From an uncultured Collinsella sp. (GTDB lineage Bacteria > Actinomycetota > Coriobacteriia > Coriobacteriales > Coriobacteriaceae): a stretch of 57,244 nucleotides of DNA. The first letter of the stretch is position 1. Each line of letters opens with the position of its first letter. Location: contig CABUDJ010000003.1 in assembly GCA_902490325.1 (NCBI GenBank), positions 1-57,244 of the forward strand, in the 5' to 3' direction. Under the pieces are notes generated by a model. It saw nothing but the letters and a program-made list of their open reading frames with translations, had not been told where the DNA came from and searched no databases. Position numbers and translations under genes: made by a program. Of this stretch, positions 17,742 to 27,157 are shown piece after piece.

Positions 17742-17894
17742 GTCTATTTGACTCTTATGATCCTCACAGCGTTTTTAGTCATGCCGATTGGCCTGACTTC
17801 CAGGTCAACAAACCTTTTCTGACACCTCGCTCAGCGCGGTGTAGAGTAAAGACGACAGACGCAACAAGCGGCTCAGAAGCCAAACGAGGTAAAC

Positions 17895-19034
17895 ATGGAA
17901 CTCGACAAACAACAGATCAAGCGACTACGCGAACGCCATCACCGGCGCCACGGCATCCGCCCTGCTCATAGCGAGGCCATGGAGAACGCCACCCGCTTCC
18001 TAAAGCGCGCATTCAACATTCGCGAGGGTCGCGCGCCCTACCACGTAATCCGCAAGCGCTTTGTAAACGGGGCACGCCTGACCGGCTCTCACCTGTGCAT
18101 CCTCATCATCGCCATGCTCATCGCAAGCATCGGCCTCGATATCGACTCGGACATCGCCATCGTGGGTGCCATGCTCATCTGCCCGCTCATGGGCTCGGTT
18201 CTTGCCATGGCATACGGCATTGCCACGCTCGACCGCGAGATTACCGTCGAGGCCGTCGCCAGCCTCGCGCTGCAGATGGCCTTTTGCCTGGTCACGTCCA
18301 CGTTGTACTTTAAGCTCTCGCCCCTTGGCACCACCACGGCCGCTATCCTCGACAATTCGACACCGACTGTGTGGGACCTTGCCGTCGCGCTCGCGGGCGG
18401 CTTTGCGGGTGGCCTGGGCAACTCGCGCGACCAGGAACCCGCCACGCTCATCGCCGGCGTGGCCGTGGCGACCGCGCTCATGCCGCCCCTGTGCGCGGCG
18501 GGCTATGGCATCGCCATCGCAAGCGGGTCGCTGTTTCTCTCGGCGCTTTACGAGTTTGGCATCAACGTGGTCTTTATCGCACTGGCCGCCGAGGCCGTGC
18601 TGCTTCTTTTGCGCGTGCCACTCAAGCGCGACCTGAACGGCGACGGCATTGTAACTGCCGAGGAAAATGCCGAGGTCGACGAGCTATCGCGCAAGGTGCG
18701 CCGCCGCATCATCGTGGGCACGGTGATCTTTGCCATCCCCTGCATCGTTATGACGGCGGGGTCCATTGGCTCGGCGCAGGCCGGTGTGCAGGACGGCTAC
18801 GGCGTCACCGAAACCACGCGCGAGCTTGCCGCGGTGCTGCCGGGCTTTAAGGACTACACCGTCGCCGTCGAGACCTCGGCCACCGAAGGTGAGGAGGAGG
18901 GTATTGTCGAGCGCGAGATAGTCGCCCACGTGACGACAAGCGAGGCGCTCGGGGCGCACGACCGTCACGTCGCCCGCAAGCTCATCGACCTCAATGTACC
19001 CGAGCTCGATCGCGTGGAGTTCGATGTGAAGTGA
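17895..19034 (+). CDS. DUF389 membrane protein with an EF-hand-like loop
   Basis: 379 residues. A basic N-terminus of 70 residues precedes five to six membrane helices carrying the DUF389 signatures GAMLICPLMGSVLAMAYGIA, LAGGFAGGLGNSRDQEPATL and GVAVATALMPPLCAAGYGIA. Residues 246-257, DLNGDGIVTAEE, form a textbook 12-residue EF-hand loop (D1, N3, D5, G6, V8, E12) between two membrane helices. The C-terminal 90 residues form a soluble domain after the last helix. DUF389 proteins have no settled function. ATG at 17895 with GAGGT 7 bases upstream. Confidence 0.85.
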   Translation: MELDKQQIKRLRERHHRRHGIRPAHSEAMENATRFLKRAFNIREGRAPYHVIRKRFVNGARLTGSHLCILIIAMLIASIGLDIDSDIAIVGAMLICPLMGSVLAMAYGIATLDREITVEAVASLALQMAFCLVTSTLYFKLSPLGTTTAAILDNSTPTVWDLAVALAGGFAGGLGNSRDQEPATLIAGVAVATALMPPLCAAGYGIAIASGSLFLSALYEFGINVVFIALAAEAVLLLLRVPLKRDLNGDGIVTAEENAEVDELSRKVRRRIIVGTVIFAIPCIVMTAGSIGSAQAGVQDGYGVTETTRELAAVLPGFKDYTVAVETSATEGEEEGIVEREIVAHVTTSEALGAHDRHVARKLIDLNVPELDRVEFDVK

Positions 19035-19109
19035 TGCCGGCGCGGGACGTATGCTCGCACGGACGCAAGTTACGACGAGGCGCAGACGCGATACGGACGC
19101 GAGCAAATT

Positions 19110-19147
19110 GCGGGGTGCAGTTCATACCCGCGCCCCGCTCGCTGTTT
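19110..19147 (+). terminator. Probable terminator of the DUF389 gene
   Basis: GCGGGGTGC and GCGCCCCGC arms, followed by TCGCTGTTTTATT. It begins 75 bases past the stop codon. Confidence 0.55.
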
Positions 19148-19159
19148 TATTGCCGTGAA

Positions 19160-19609
19160 TCAACTGTCCAGATCGACATCGCCCGACTCCACCGTAAACG
19201 CCGGATCGGTGCTCACCAGATAAAATCGGGTCACTTTGCTATCTCTAAATAGATAGAGCTGGCCCTGCTCGCGTCGGCGTGACATATACGCCACGTGGAC
19301 CGTACCGAATTCTTCGCCGTTTTCCTTCTTTAATACCAGGATATTGGGATCATCCGTACGCTTAAACTGCCCGTCTGTGCAGATTCCGTCTTTGTCGACC
19401 AGTTGCCACCGATGGTTATCCTCTTCAAGAAAGGCCAGGGTTTCCAGACTCGTCTTGTCGTCCCGATAGTAACCGTCAATGGCAAACCCTTCGGAAGCGC
19501 ATTCCTGCATATAGGACGTTTCTCGGCTTATAGCAAACAGCCCTGTAGCGCCCAGGAGCACAGCCAGGCAGACCACTGCAAGGGTTATCGAAATAGCACG
19601 GCGACCCAT
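19160..19609 (-). CDS. Hypothetical signal-anchored protein
   Basis: 149 residues with an N-terminal hydrophobic helix (ISITLAVVCLAVLLGATGLF, residues 6-25) and a soluble domain, probably outside the membrane. It contains GYYRDDKTSLETLAFLEEDN and ends in acidic SGDVDLDS. I do not recognise a family. The mix of Trp, Gly and beta-rich stretches (HRWQLVDKDGICTDGQFKR) suggests a small beta-fold such as those of extracytoplasmic hypothetical proteins. It lies at the edge of a decaying stretch, yet the frame is intact. Confidence 0.6.
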   Translation of the reverse strand: MGRRAISITLAVVCLAVLLGATGLFAISRETSYMQECASEGFAIDGYYRDDKTSLETLAFLEEDNHRWQLVDKDGICTDGQFKRTDDPNILVLKKENGEEFGTVHVAYMSRRREQGQLYLFRDSKVTRFYLVSTDPAFTVESGDVDLDS

Positions 19610-19800
19610 GTTAGCCCAACCGATAGTTGTTTAACGGAGCGCGAAACATACCTGGAACCTCCGATATCAGGGGGGAACGTCGCCAGCAGGCTGGCGACAA
19701 CTATATGTTTCTGACATCAAACCATATGGCTGCCACTCGCGGAGGGGGTATCGGCGAACGGCGTGTTTTCATACTCCATTGGTCAAACCTAAGCGCAGCG
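19610..19800. other. Intergenic region with hairpin
   Basis: No gene is visible. A GTCGCCAG/CTGGCGAC hairpin with a 4-nt loop sits at 19679-19698. Confidence 0.4.
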
Positions 19801-20304
19801 CTACAGCTCGTACTTGTACACGCGGTAGATGTACTTCTCGGCTTCCATTTCGTAGGCGGCGATGGGCAGTCCATAGCGATCGTACTCGGCAAAGGTCTTG
19901 GCCTGGCCCGATGCCACGAGCATACTATTCGAATCGCCGACGCGCTGCGCACTGCTAACGTAGCGCGAGAACGGCACCGCGATCTGGTCTTCGAGCTCGT
20001 AGGTGCGCGCCGTCTCGTCCACTGTAAAGATGCGCCCAAACGAATGCGTGCCCTTGTTGTAGTCAGTCACCACCGCGGCGCCCAGCTGACCCCAGTCGAA
20101 CTTGGGATAACTTTCGGCCGCACCAAAGTTGTTGTCGTATAGCAGCACCTGATAGCGACCGGTCGTTGCCGTGTCAGAACTCGGCAGATACGTCACGCTG
20201 TGCTGGCCCGCGTTGAGCGAAAAATCGCCTTGGGCCTGCAGCAACTTGTCCTCAAAGCCCGAACCGGCCCATTGCCACTCCTTTCTATTTCTAGGTCCAT
20301 CTTC
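19801..20304 (-). pseudogene. Arylsulfotransferase C-terminal remnant
   Basis: An open frame of about 167 codons that starts after an in-frame TGA at 20305-20307 and has no convincing start codon. The encoded segment, KEWQWAGSGFEDKLLQAQGD then FSLNAGQHSVTYLP ... RYQVLLYDNNFG ... YEMEAEKYIYRVYKYEL, resembles the last third of bacterial arylsulfate sulfotransferases, where a beta-propeller blade carries the YDNN motif. The N-terminal two thirds, including the catalytic His region, are absent. A TTG at 20244 could start a short product, but this looks like gene decay. Confidence 0.7.
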
Positions 20305-20358
20305 TCACTGCTGGCGGCCGAAAATGATCCGTTTTCCTCCGACCCCGAGGGATCGTTC

Positions 20359-21317
20359 TTAGTACTTGAAGAAGCCCTCGCCCGAGCTTTCGCCCAGCTT
20401 GCCTTCGTCGAGCATTTTCTTAAGAACGGAGGCCATGGCCTTAAAGTTGTAGGGCATCATCATCTTCTTGAGCAGCGGGCTCACCAGGCCCGGCACCTTC
20501 TGATACTGCATGACGATGTTGTAGGCCGTCTGGATACCCACCGTGTCGAATACGTGGAACGGGCCCTTGGGAGCGCCGGTGCCACGCGTCCACGCGAGGT
20601 CGATGCTCTTGGGATCGCTCACGCCCGAGACGTACAGATCAAGGCCCGAAAGCAGCCACGGTACCAACATGGAGTTGAGCAGATAACCGTTCTTTTCCTT
20701 GTTGACGGGCAACGCCAGCATACGGATGTCGTTGGCAAAGTCGACGAGTTCATCGAAGTAGCGCTTGTCGGTCTGGTCCTGTGCCATGACCTCGGTCATG
20801 TTGTTCTTCCAGATAGAGTTGGCAAAGTGCACGACAGGTACTTCTCGGGGCGGCCAGTGTACTTGGCAAAGGTACTCGGCAGTAACGTGGAGGAGTTGGT
20901 CACGACGACGGTCTTTTGTGGAAGGACCGGGGCGAGCTTCTTGTAAAAATCGATTTTTGCCTGGGTGTCCTCGGCCATAGACTCGATGACCAAGTCGGCG
21001 TCGGCCACTGCCTTGGCAAAATCGAGCTCCAGCTTGAGTGTGGAGTAGGCGCGCTCAACGGCGGCGAGTGCCGCCTCTTTGTCGAAGGGCTTGCCGCTAT
21101 CGGCGATACCGGAGCACCACTCGCCCGTGCCGTCCGCCATACCCTCGATTGCCGCGATGTACTCCTCGCGCACATGATCGATCTTGGGCTGGGTGCGACC
21201 GATGCTGCCCTCGCTGCGCAGCCAAATCGTTACATCGAAGCCGCAGTAGGCAGCCTGAAAGGCAATCTGGCTTCCCAGCACGCCGCCGCCGGCAACGCAA
21301 ACGGTCTTGTAGCTCAT
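20359..21317 (-). pseudogene. 3-hydroxyacyl-CoA dehydrogenase, frameshifted
   Basis: Two frames together make one full-length NAD-dependent 3-hydroxyacyl-CoA dehydrogenase of about 320 residues. The first (21317 to about 20832) holds the Rossmann motif VAGGGVLGSQIAFQAAYCGF, the catalytic-region TNSSTLLPST and then RPEKYLS. The second (from about 20832) continues HFANSIWKNN and the helical domain GFLLN-like KNGYLLNSMLVPWL ... GPFHVFDTVG. One base is missing in TCGTGCAC, where the family has a Leu codon before HFAN. It could be a true frameshift or a sequencing error. Function if intact: reversible oxidation of 3-hydroxyacyl-CoA, for example in butyrate or fatty-acid metabolism. Confidence 0.8.
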
Positions 21318-21463
21318 AGGAACAGTCCTCTCTTACGTAATTCCATAGATGTGTATTTATTCAACCGTAAGAGGGCTGCACACTGGGGGTGGGTTCTATA
21401 AACGGACGGTAATTTGCGGCGAACGGCTACATATGTTCATTATCTCAGGATTCCATGTCCAAC

Positions 21464-21500
21464 AAAAACGGGTGGTAGCCGGTACGACTACCACCCGTTT
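21464..21500 (-). terminator. Terminator of the activase gene
   Basis: Perfect 13-bp arms AAACGGGTGGTAG at 21466-21478 and 21488-21500, with a TTTTTGTTGG tail on the minus strand. It lies 29 bases beyond the stop of the 1593-residue activase. Confidence 0.85.
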
Positions 21501-21528
21501 GTCTTATATCCGGCTCGAAGTAGGCCAG

Positions 21529-24500
21529 CTACTTCTTAATGCCGCGTCCCAGGCGCTTGGCGACCGATGCAACGGCCTCCTCGCTGGCCGGCCCGCAGCT
21601 CACGCAGCCGTCATGGGCACGCATCTGGCCAGTGACCTCGTCCATCGCGAGCGGCGCCACCTTCTCGAGCTTAAAGCCCTTACCGGCGCGCATGTTTTCC
21701 TTGGCCACGCTGATCATGAGCTTAATGCGGTTGAGCTGGTTGACCTCGGACGCACCGGGGTCGTAGTCCACCGCGACGATATTGCTCTCGGGGTGCTGAC
21801 GGCGCAGCTCCTTGATCACGGCCTTGCCCACCACGTGATTGGGCAGGCACGCGAAGGGCTGCGTGCAGATAATGTTGGGCGCGCCATGGTCAATCAGGTC
21901 GAGCATCTCGGCCGTGAGCAGCCAGCCTTCGCCCATGTTGTTGCACACCGAAAGCACCGTGCGGGCCTTGTCGGCCATGGTGCCGATGCGCTCGGGTGCC
22001 TCAAAGCGGCGGGACTTCTCGAGCATCTCCTCCACCGGCGTGCGCATCCAGTCCACGAGCTTGATGAGCGCCTGCATACCAGCGCGCGTAGTGGCAGAGC
22101 TTCCCAGCTCGTCCTTCTGCAGCTCGGCGTTGCTCATGGAGTACAGGAAGAAGTCGAGCAGGCCCGGTACTACGGCCTCGCAGCCCTCGCGCTCGATAAC
22201 GTCGACCACGTGGTTGTTGGCCGTGGGATGGAACTTGACCAGGATCTCGCCGACCACGCCCACGCGCGGCTTGGTGCCCTCGCCCGCAAGCGGCATGGTG
22301 TCGAACGCACGGATGGCCTCGCGGCACAGCTTGGTGTAGTTGTGGCGGTTGAATTTGGGCGCCAGTTTGCGGGCGCGCGCCATGTACTCCTCGTAGAGCG
22401 CGTTGGCGGCGCCGGGCGTGGCCTCGTACGGGCGGCAGCGGTAGAGCATCTGCATCATCACGTCGCCAAAGAGCACCGCGTAGACTGCCTGCTTAAGCAG
22501 CGCCGGCGTAATCTTAAAGCCGGGGTTGTCCTCGCCGAGCGCCACGGCCGAAAGCGAGATCACCGGAATCTCGGGATGGCCGCTCTCGCGCAGGGCCTTG
22601 CGGATGAGCGCGATGTAGTTGGTGGCACGGCAGCCGCCGCCGGTCTGGCTGATAACCACGGCCGTCTTGGACAGGTCGTATCGACCGCTCTCGATGGCCT
22701 CCATAATCTGGCCCGTCACCAGAATCGACGGGTAGCAAATGTCATTGTTCACATAGCGCAGGCCGGCCTCGACGGCGTCGTGATCGGTCGAGGGCAGCAG
22801 CTCCAAGTTGTAGCCGGCACCGCGGAACACCTCTTTGACCAGGTCAAAGTGGATCGGGGCCATCTGCGGGCACAGGATGGTGTAGCCCTCGTCGCGCATC
22901 TGCTCGGTAAAGGGCACCTTGGGCCATGCTGTCGAAGCACTCTCGCGCTGAGCCTCAAACGTGTACTTGCGGCTCGCGAACGCGGGAGCGTCCGTGGAGG
23001 GCGCCACCGGCGCGGCATCGCCCTGCTCGTAGGCCTCGCCCGCGGCCGCGGCCTCGGCCAAGCGCTCGGCCTCCTGGTCCTTGAGCGCAGCCATGAGCGA
23101 GCGGATGCGGATGCGCGCGGCACCTAGGTTGGACACCTCGTCGATCTTGAGCACGGTGTAGATCTTGCCGCTGGCCTCCAGGATCTCCTGCACCTGGTCG
23201 GTGGTCAGAGCATCCAGACCGCAGCCGAAAGAGTTAAGCTGGATCAGGTCCAGGTCGTTGCGCATCGTCACAAAACGGGCGACGGCGTACAGGCGGCTGT
23301 GGTACATCCACTGGTCGACCACGCGAATCGGACGCTCGGGCTTCACGAGATGCGCGAGCGAATCCTCGGTAAAGACCGCAAAGCCAAAGCTCGAGATAAG
23401 TTCGGGCAGGGCGTGGTTGATCTCGGGGTCGTTATGGTAGGGACGACCGGCAAGCACGATGCCGTGACCGCCGTGGTCCTCGACCCACTTGAGAGCCTCC
23501 TCGCCCATGGTCTGGATGTCCTCGTGGAAACGCGCATCGGCCTCAAAGGCAGCGTTGACGGCGGCATCGACCTCGGAGCGCGTGATCTTGGGTCCACGCA
23601 CGCGACCGCAACCGGCTTGCGCATCAGCCACACGGTCGACGGCGAGCACCTGGTACAGACGGCGCTTGAGCTCGATCTTGTCGTGATAGGGCACAAACGG
23701 GTACAGGAACTCGATGTTCTGCTCGCGAATCTCGTCGATGTTGAGCGCCAGCGCCGTGGGGTAGCTCATGACGATGGGGCAGTTGTAACAGTTGCCGGCG
23801 GTCGGGTCCTCCTTGCGCTCCCAGCGCACGCACGGCATCCAAATGAAGTCGACATCGCGGTCGATAAGGTTCATCACATGGCCGTGGCTCATCTTTGCCG
23901 GGTAGCACACGCTCTCGGACGGCATGGACTCGATGCCCGCCTGGTAGGTCTTCTTGCTCGACTGGTCGGACAGCTGCACGCTAAAGCCCAGGCGCGTAAA
24001 GAACGCGTGCCAGAAGGGATAGTTCTCGTACATGTTGAGTGCGCGCGGGATGCCGACGGTGCCGCGCGGGGCCTCGTCGGGACTCAGCACCTCGCGGTTA
24101 AAGAGCAGCTCATTTTTCTTTTTGAAGAGGTTGGGGGCCTCGGTCTTCTGCTTTTTGTGGCCGGCGCCCTTCTCGCAGCGGTTGCCGGTAATGAAGCGTC
24201 TGCCGCCGCCAAAGTCGTTAACGGTGAGCTGGCAGTTGTTGGAGCAACGGCCGCAGCGGACATGCTTTTGCGTCACGGTGAGGTGCGCGATGTCTTCGGC
24301 CGACAGGATGGTCGAGGTGCCGTCGGCACCGGCGCGATCGCGGGCGAGCAGTGCCGCACCGTAGGCGCCCATGCAGCCGGCAATGTCGGGGCGCACAGCA
24401 TGAACGCCGGTAAGCTGCTCAAACGCACGCAGCGTGGCGTCGGACATAAAGGTGCCGCCCTGAACGATCACCTGGCTGCCGATCTCCTTGGGGTCGCGCA

Positions 24501-26310
24501 GCTTAATGACCTTGAACAGGGCATTCTTGATGACGGAATAGGACAGGCCGGCCGCGATGTCGCCCACCGTGGCGCCTTCCTTTTGCGCCTGCTTGACGCG
24601 CGAGTTCATAAAGACCGTGCAGCGGCTGCCCAGGTCGACCGGGGCCTTGGCATGGATGGCGGCGTCGGCGAACGCGCGCACGTCCATGTTCATAGAGACG
24701 GCGAAGCTCTCGATAAAGCTACCGCAACCCGACGAGCAGGCCTCGTTGAGCATGATGTGCTCGATGACGCCGTCCTTGACGCGCAGGCACTTCATGTCCT
24801 GGCCGCCGATGTCCAGAATGAACTCGACGCCGGGCAGGAACGCCTTGGCGCCGCGCAGGTGCGCGACGGTCTCGATTTCGCCCGAGTCGGCCTTGAGCGC
24901 CTCGATAAGCAGCGCCTCACCGTAGCCCGTGGTGGTCACGTGGCCGATGGTGCAGCCCGCGGGGATGTGGTTGTAGAAATCGGCCATGATGACCTTGGCC
25001 GTGCCCAGGATGTCGCCGTTGTTGTTGCCGTACCAGGTGTGCAGCAGCTGACCGTCCTCGCCCACGAGCGCGGCCTTCATGGTGGTGGAGCCGGCGTCGA
25101 TGCCGATGAACACGCGGCCGGCGTAGCCATCGAGCTTGCCCTTGGGGACGACTTCCTGGTCGTGGCGGGTCTTGAACTCGGCAAAGTCCTCGTCGGTGGC
25201 AAAGAGCGGATCCAGGCGCTCGACCTCGGCACCCTGTGTGTCGCCTAAGCTGTCGATGGCCTCGATGAGCTGCGGGAACGTGCTGAGCTTGTTGGACTCG
25301 TGCGCCATGGCGGCGCCGCTCGCCACAAACAGGTGAGCGTTTTGGGGCACAATGCGGTGCTCCTCGTCCAGGTTGAGCGTGAGGTAGAAGCGGTGGCGCA
25401 GCTCGGAGAGATACTGCAGCGGGCCGCCCAGGAAGGCGACGTTGCCGCGGATGGGACGGCCGCACGCCAGGCCCGAGATGGTCTGGGTCACGACGGCCTG
25501 GAAGATGGAGGCGGCCACGTCCTCGGGGCGGGCGCCCTCGTTGAGCAGCGGCTGGACGTCGGTCTTGGCAAAAACGCCGCAGCGGCTGGCGATGGGATAG
25601 ATGGTGGTGGCGTTGGCCGCGAGTTCGTTAAGGCCGCTGGCGTCGGTGTGTAGCAGAGTGGCCATCTGGTCGATGAACGCGCCCGTGCCGCCGGCGCAGG
25701 TGCCGTTCATGCGCTGCTCGATGCCGTTGTCGAAGTAGATGATCTTGGCGTCCTCGCCGCCCAGCTCGATGGCGACATCGGTGGCCGGAATGAGAGTCTC
25801 GACGGCGCGTTTGCTGGCGATGACCTCTTGGACAAACTCCAGGTCGAGCCATTGGGACAGCAGCAGGCCGCCCGAGCCGGTGATGGCGCAGGTCATCTGG
25901 GCCGTCGGAAGCACGGTCGCAGCACCCTCAAACAGGTCGCGGGCGCAGGCACGGACGTCGGTGTGGTGGCGCTGGTACTTGGCGTAGACGATCTGGTTGT
26001 CGTCGTTGAGCACGGCAAGTTTAACGGTGGTGGAGCCCACGTCGATGCCCAGGTGCAGGTTGCCGTGGGCGGCCTCGGGGTTGAAGATTGCGCCTTCGGG
26101 GGCCTGGGCGGCGGCTACGGGCTCAGCGGCGGTGACGGCCTCGCTAGCGGCGGACGTCTCCCCTGCCGCGTTCTTGGCATCGGCAACTGCCTCAGCAACT
26201 TTCTCGGCAGCCGCGGTCGCGGCCTTCTGCGCGGCATCCACCACGGCGGGTGCAGCCTCACGCGCGGCAGCGACCATACGGTCCTTGATGCCCTCGACGA
26301 GTTTGCTCAT
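21529..26310 (-). CDS. Giant 2-hydroxyacyl-CoA dehydratase activase fusion
   Basis: 1593 residues. The Ala-rich helical N-terminus (1-75) is followed by a first BcrA/BadF ASKHA domain (GIDVGSTTVK at 88, GGEDAKIIYF, NGTCAGGTGAF with the cluster cysteine) and a second from about 400 (GIDAGSTTMK, LDIGGQDMKC, NEACSSGCGSF). A cysteine cluster (RCGRCSNNC, about 685) then leads into DUF2229 and HgdB-like dehydratase regions with SVCYPAKMSHGHV, NCYNCPIVMSYP and a C-terminal CVSCGP. Family members use ATP-driven electron transfer through a [4Fe-4S] cluster to activate difficult dehydrations or reductions. The substrate is unknown. AGGAGAG precedes the ATG. It is cotranscribed with a TetR gene 12 bases upstream. 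Confidence 0.88.
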   Translation of the reverse strand: MSKLVEGIKDRMVAAAREAAPAVVDAAQKAATAAAEKVAEAVADAKNAAGETSAASEAVTAAEPVAAAQAPEGAIFNPEAAHGNLHLGIDVGSTTVKLAVLNDDNQIVYAKYQRHHTDVRACARDLFEGAATVLPTAQMTCAITGSGGLLLSQWLDLEFVQEVIASKRAVETLIPATDVAIELGGEDAKIIYFDNGIEQRMNGTCAGGTGAFIDQMATLLHTDASGLNELAANATTIYPIASRCGVFAKTDVQPLLNEGARPEDVAASIFQAVVTQTISGLACGRPIRGNVAFLGGPLQYLSELRHRFYLTLNLDEEHRIVPQNAHLFVASGAAMAHESNKLSTFPQLIEAIDSLGDTQGAEVERLDPLFATDEDFAEFKTRHDQEVVPKGKLDGYAGRVFIGIDAGSTTMKAALVGEDGQLLHTWYGNNNGDILGTAKVIMADFYNHIPAGCTIGHVTTTGYGEALLIEALKADSGEIETVAHLRGAKAFLPGVEFILDIGGQDMKCLRVKDGVIEHIMLNEACSSGCGSFIESFAVSMNMDVRAFADAAIHAKAPVDLGSRCTVFMNSRVKQAQKEGATVGDIAAGLSYSVIKNALFKVIKLRDPKEIGSQVIVQGGTFMSDATLRAFEQLTGVHAVRPDIAGCMGAYGAALLARDRAGADGTSTILSAEDIAHLTVTQKHVRCGRCSNNCQLTVNDFGGGRRFITGNRCEKGAGHKKQKTEAPNLFKKKNELLFNREVLSPDEAPRGTVGIPRALNMYENYPFWHAFFTRLGFSVQLSDQSSKKTYQAGIESMPSESVCYPAKMSHGHVMNLIDRDVDFIWMPCVRWERKEDPTAGNCYNCPIVMSYPTALALNIDEIREQNIEFLYPFVPYHDKIELKRRLYQVLAVDRVADAQAGCGRVRGPKITRSEVDAAVNAAFEADARFHEDIQTMGEEALKWVEDHGGHGIVLAGRPYHNDPEINHALPELISSFGFAVFTEDSLAHLVKPERPIRVVDQWMYHSRLYAVARFVTMRNDLDLIQLNSFGCGLDALTTDQVQEILEASGKIYTVLKIDEVSNLGAARIRIRSLMAALKDQEAERLAEAAAAGEAYEQGDAAPVAPSTDAPAFASRKYTFEAQRESASTAWPKVPFTEQMRDEGYTILCPQMAPIHFDLVKEVFRGAGYNLELLPSTDHDAVEAGLRYVNNDICYPSILVTGQIMEAIESGRYDLSKTAVVISQTGGGCRATNYIALIRKALRESGHPEIPVISLSAVALGEDNPGFKITPALLKQAVYAVLFGDVMMQMLYRCRPYEATPGAANALYEEYMARARKLAPKFNRHNYTKLCREAIRAFDTMPLAGEGTKPRVGVVGEILVKFHPTANNHVVDVIEREGCEAVVPGLLDFFLYSMSNAELQKDELGSSATTRAGMQALIKLVDWMRTPVEEMLEKSRRFEAPERIGTMADKARTVLSVCNNMGEGWLLTAEMLDLIDHGAPNIICTQPFACLPNHVVGKAVIKELRRQHPESNIVAVDYDPGASEVNQLNRIKLMISVAKENMRAGKGFKLEKVAPLAMDEVTGQMRAHDGCVSCGPASEEAVASVAKRLGRGIKK

Positions 26311-26322
26311 CTGTCTCTCCTC

Positions 26323-27033
26323 TTAGTTGTTGGACTCGACGGTTGCGGCGGTGTCGGCCGCGTCCTCGAGCTGCAAGTTCAATAGCTTCATGCCGTATTC
26401 CGGCACGTTGATATCGATGGGTTGGCCATACAGGTCGCCAGGACGAACAAAAGCGAGCACCGTCATAATGCGCGCCATGGCCTCGGGCGATTCGGTGAGC
26501 CCACGCTCAAACCAGCGCTGAATCATGCCGACCTCGGCACTCACGACGTAGGTGACGTAGTAGTCAAAGAACGTGCCCAGCGCTAGGCCCAAAATGCCCG
26601 TCTGCGCACGCGGCACCACAGCCTCACGAGCGGTGTCGATGATTCTTTTAATGAAGGCCTGGTCGCCGCCCGGACCCAGCAGCGCACCGATCAAGTCGCG
26701 GTTGGCCGCAAGATAACGCAGCAGCTCAACCGAACCGGGCGCCGGCTCGAGCTCATCGATGTTGTGGTAGAGATCGGGCAGCTGAGCTGCGGTGATGAGC
26801 TCAATGCGCTCACGGATCTCGGCCAGCAATCCGTCCTCGATTTGATTGATAAAGTCGGGGATATCGCGGTAGTGCGAATAGAACGTGCGGCGCGTAAGAC
26901 CGGCGCGCTCGGTGAGCGACGCAACGTTAATGCGCGAAAGGTCGCCGCTTTCGGCAAGCTCGCTGGCAAGCGCCTGGCGAAGGGCACGCTGCGAGCGAAG
27001 GGACCGGCGATCACATTTCTCGAGCTGGGACAA
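26323..27033 (-). CDS. TetR/AcrR family regulator of the activase operon
   Basis: 236 residues with an N-terminal HTH (INVASLTERAGLTRRTFYSH, residues 36-55, then YRDIPDFINQIED) and a helical ligand-binding domain. It uses a TTG start at 27033 with GGGAGG 6 bases upstream. Only 12 bases separate it from the 1593-residue activase, so it probably autoregulates the two-gene operon. A perfect 7-1-7 palindrome upstream is the likely operator. The C-terminal domain does not match a known ligand class by eye. Confidence 0.88.
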   Translation of the reverse strand: MSQLEKCDRRSLRSQRALRQALASELAESGDLSRINVASLTERAGLTRRTFYSHYRDIPDFINQIEDGLLAEIRERIELITAAQLPDLYHNIDELEPAPGSVELLRYLAANRDLIGALLGPGGDQAFIKRIIDTAREAVVPRAQTGILGLALGTFFDYYVTYVVSAEVGMIQRWFERGLTESPEAMARIMTVLAFVRPGDLYGQPIDINVPEYGMKLLNLQLEDAADTAATVESNN

Positions 27034-27084
27034 GCGTCCTCCCTGTTACTCAGCCTGTGCGCTATTGCACAGTGCGAGTATTAT

Positions 27085-27099
27085 TGCACACCGTGTGCA
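27085..27099. promoter_or_regulatory. Putative TetR operator
   Basis: TGCACACCGTGTGCA is a perfect 15-bp odd palindrome located 52 bases upstream of the TetR start. TTGATG and AATAATACT flank it on the minus strand and could be -35 and -10 elements, so a bound repressor would block transcription. Confidence 0.6.
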
Positions 27100-27122
27100 T
27101 CAACACGTAAAGGCAATATTTG

Positions 27123-27157
27123 GAATGTGACGAAGGGGCTGTCCCTTTGTCGCATTA
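27123..27157 (+). repeat. Loop-conserved hairpin element, copy J
   Basis: AATGTGACGAAGGG and CCCTTTGTCGCATT arms (two compensable mismatches) enclose GCTGT, keeping the CTGTCCCTTT core. It ends on TTA at 27155-27157, the complement of the HAD gene's stop codon. Confidence 0.6.

Noticed and set aside
21349..23127. 592-residue frame antisense to the activase
   Set aside because: Shadow frame; the activase motifs are intact on the other strand.
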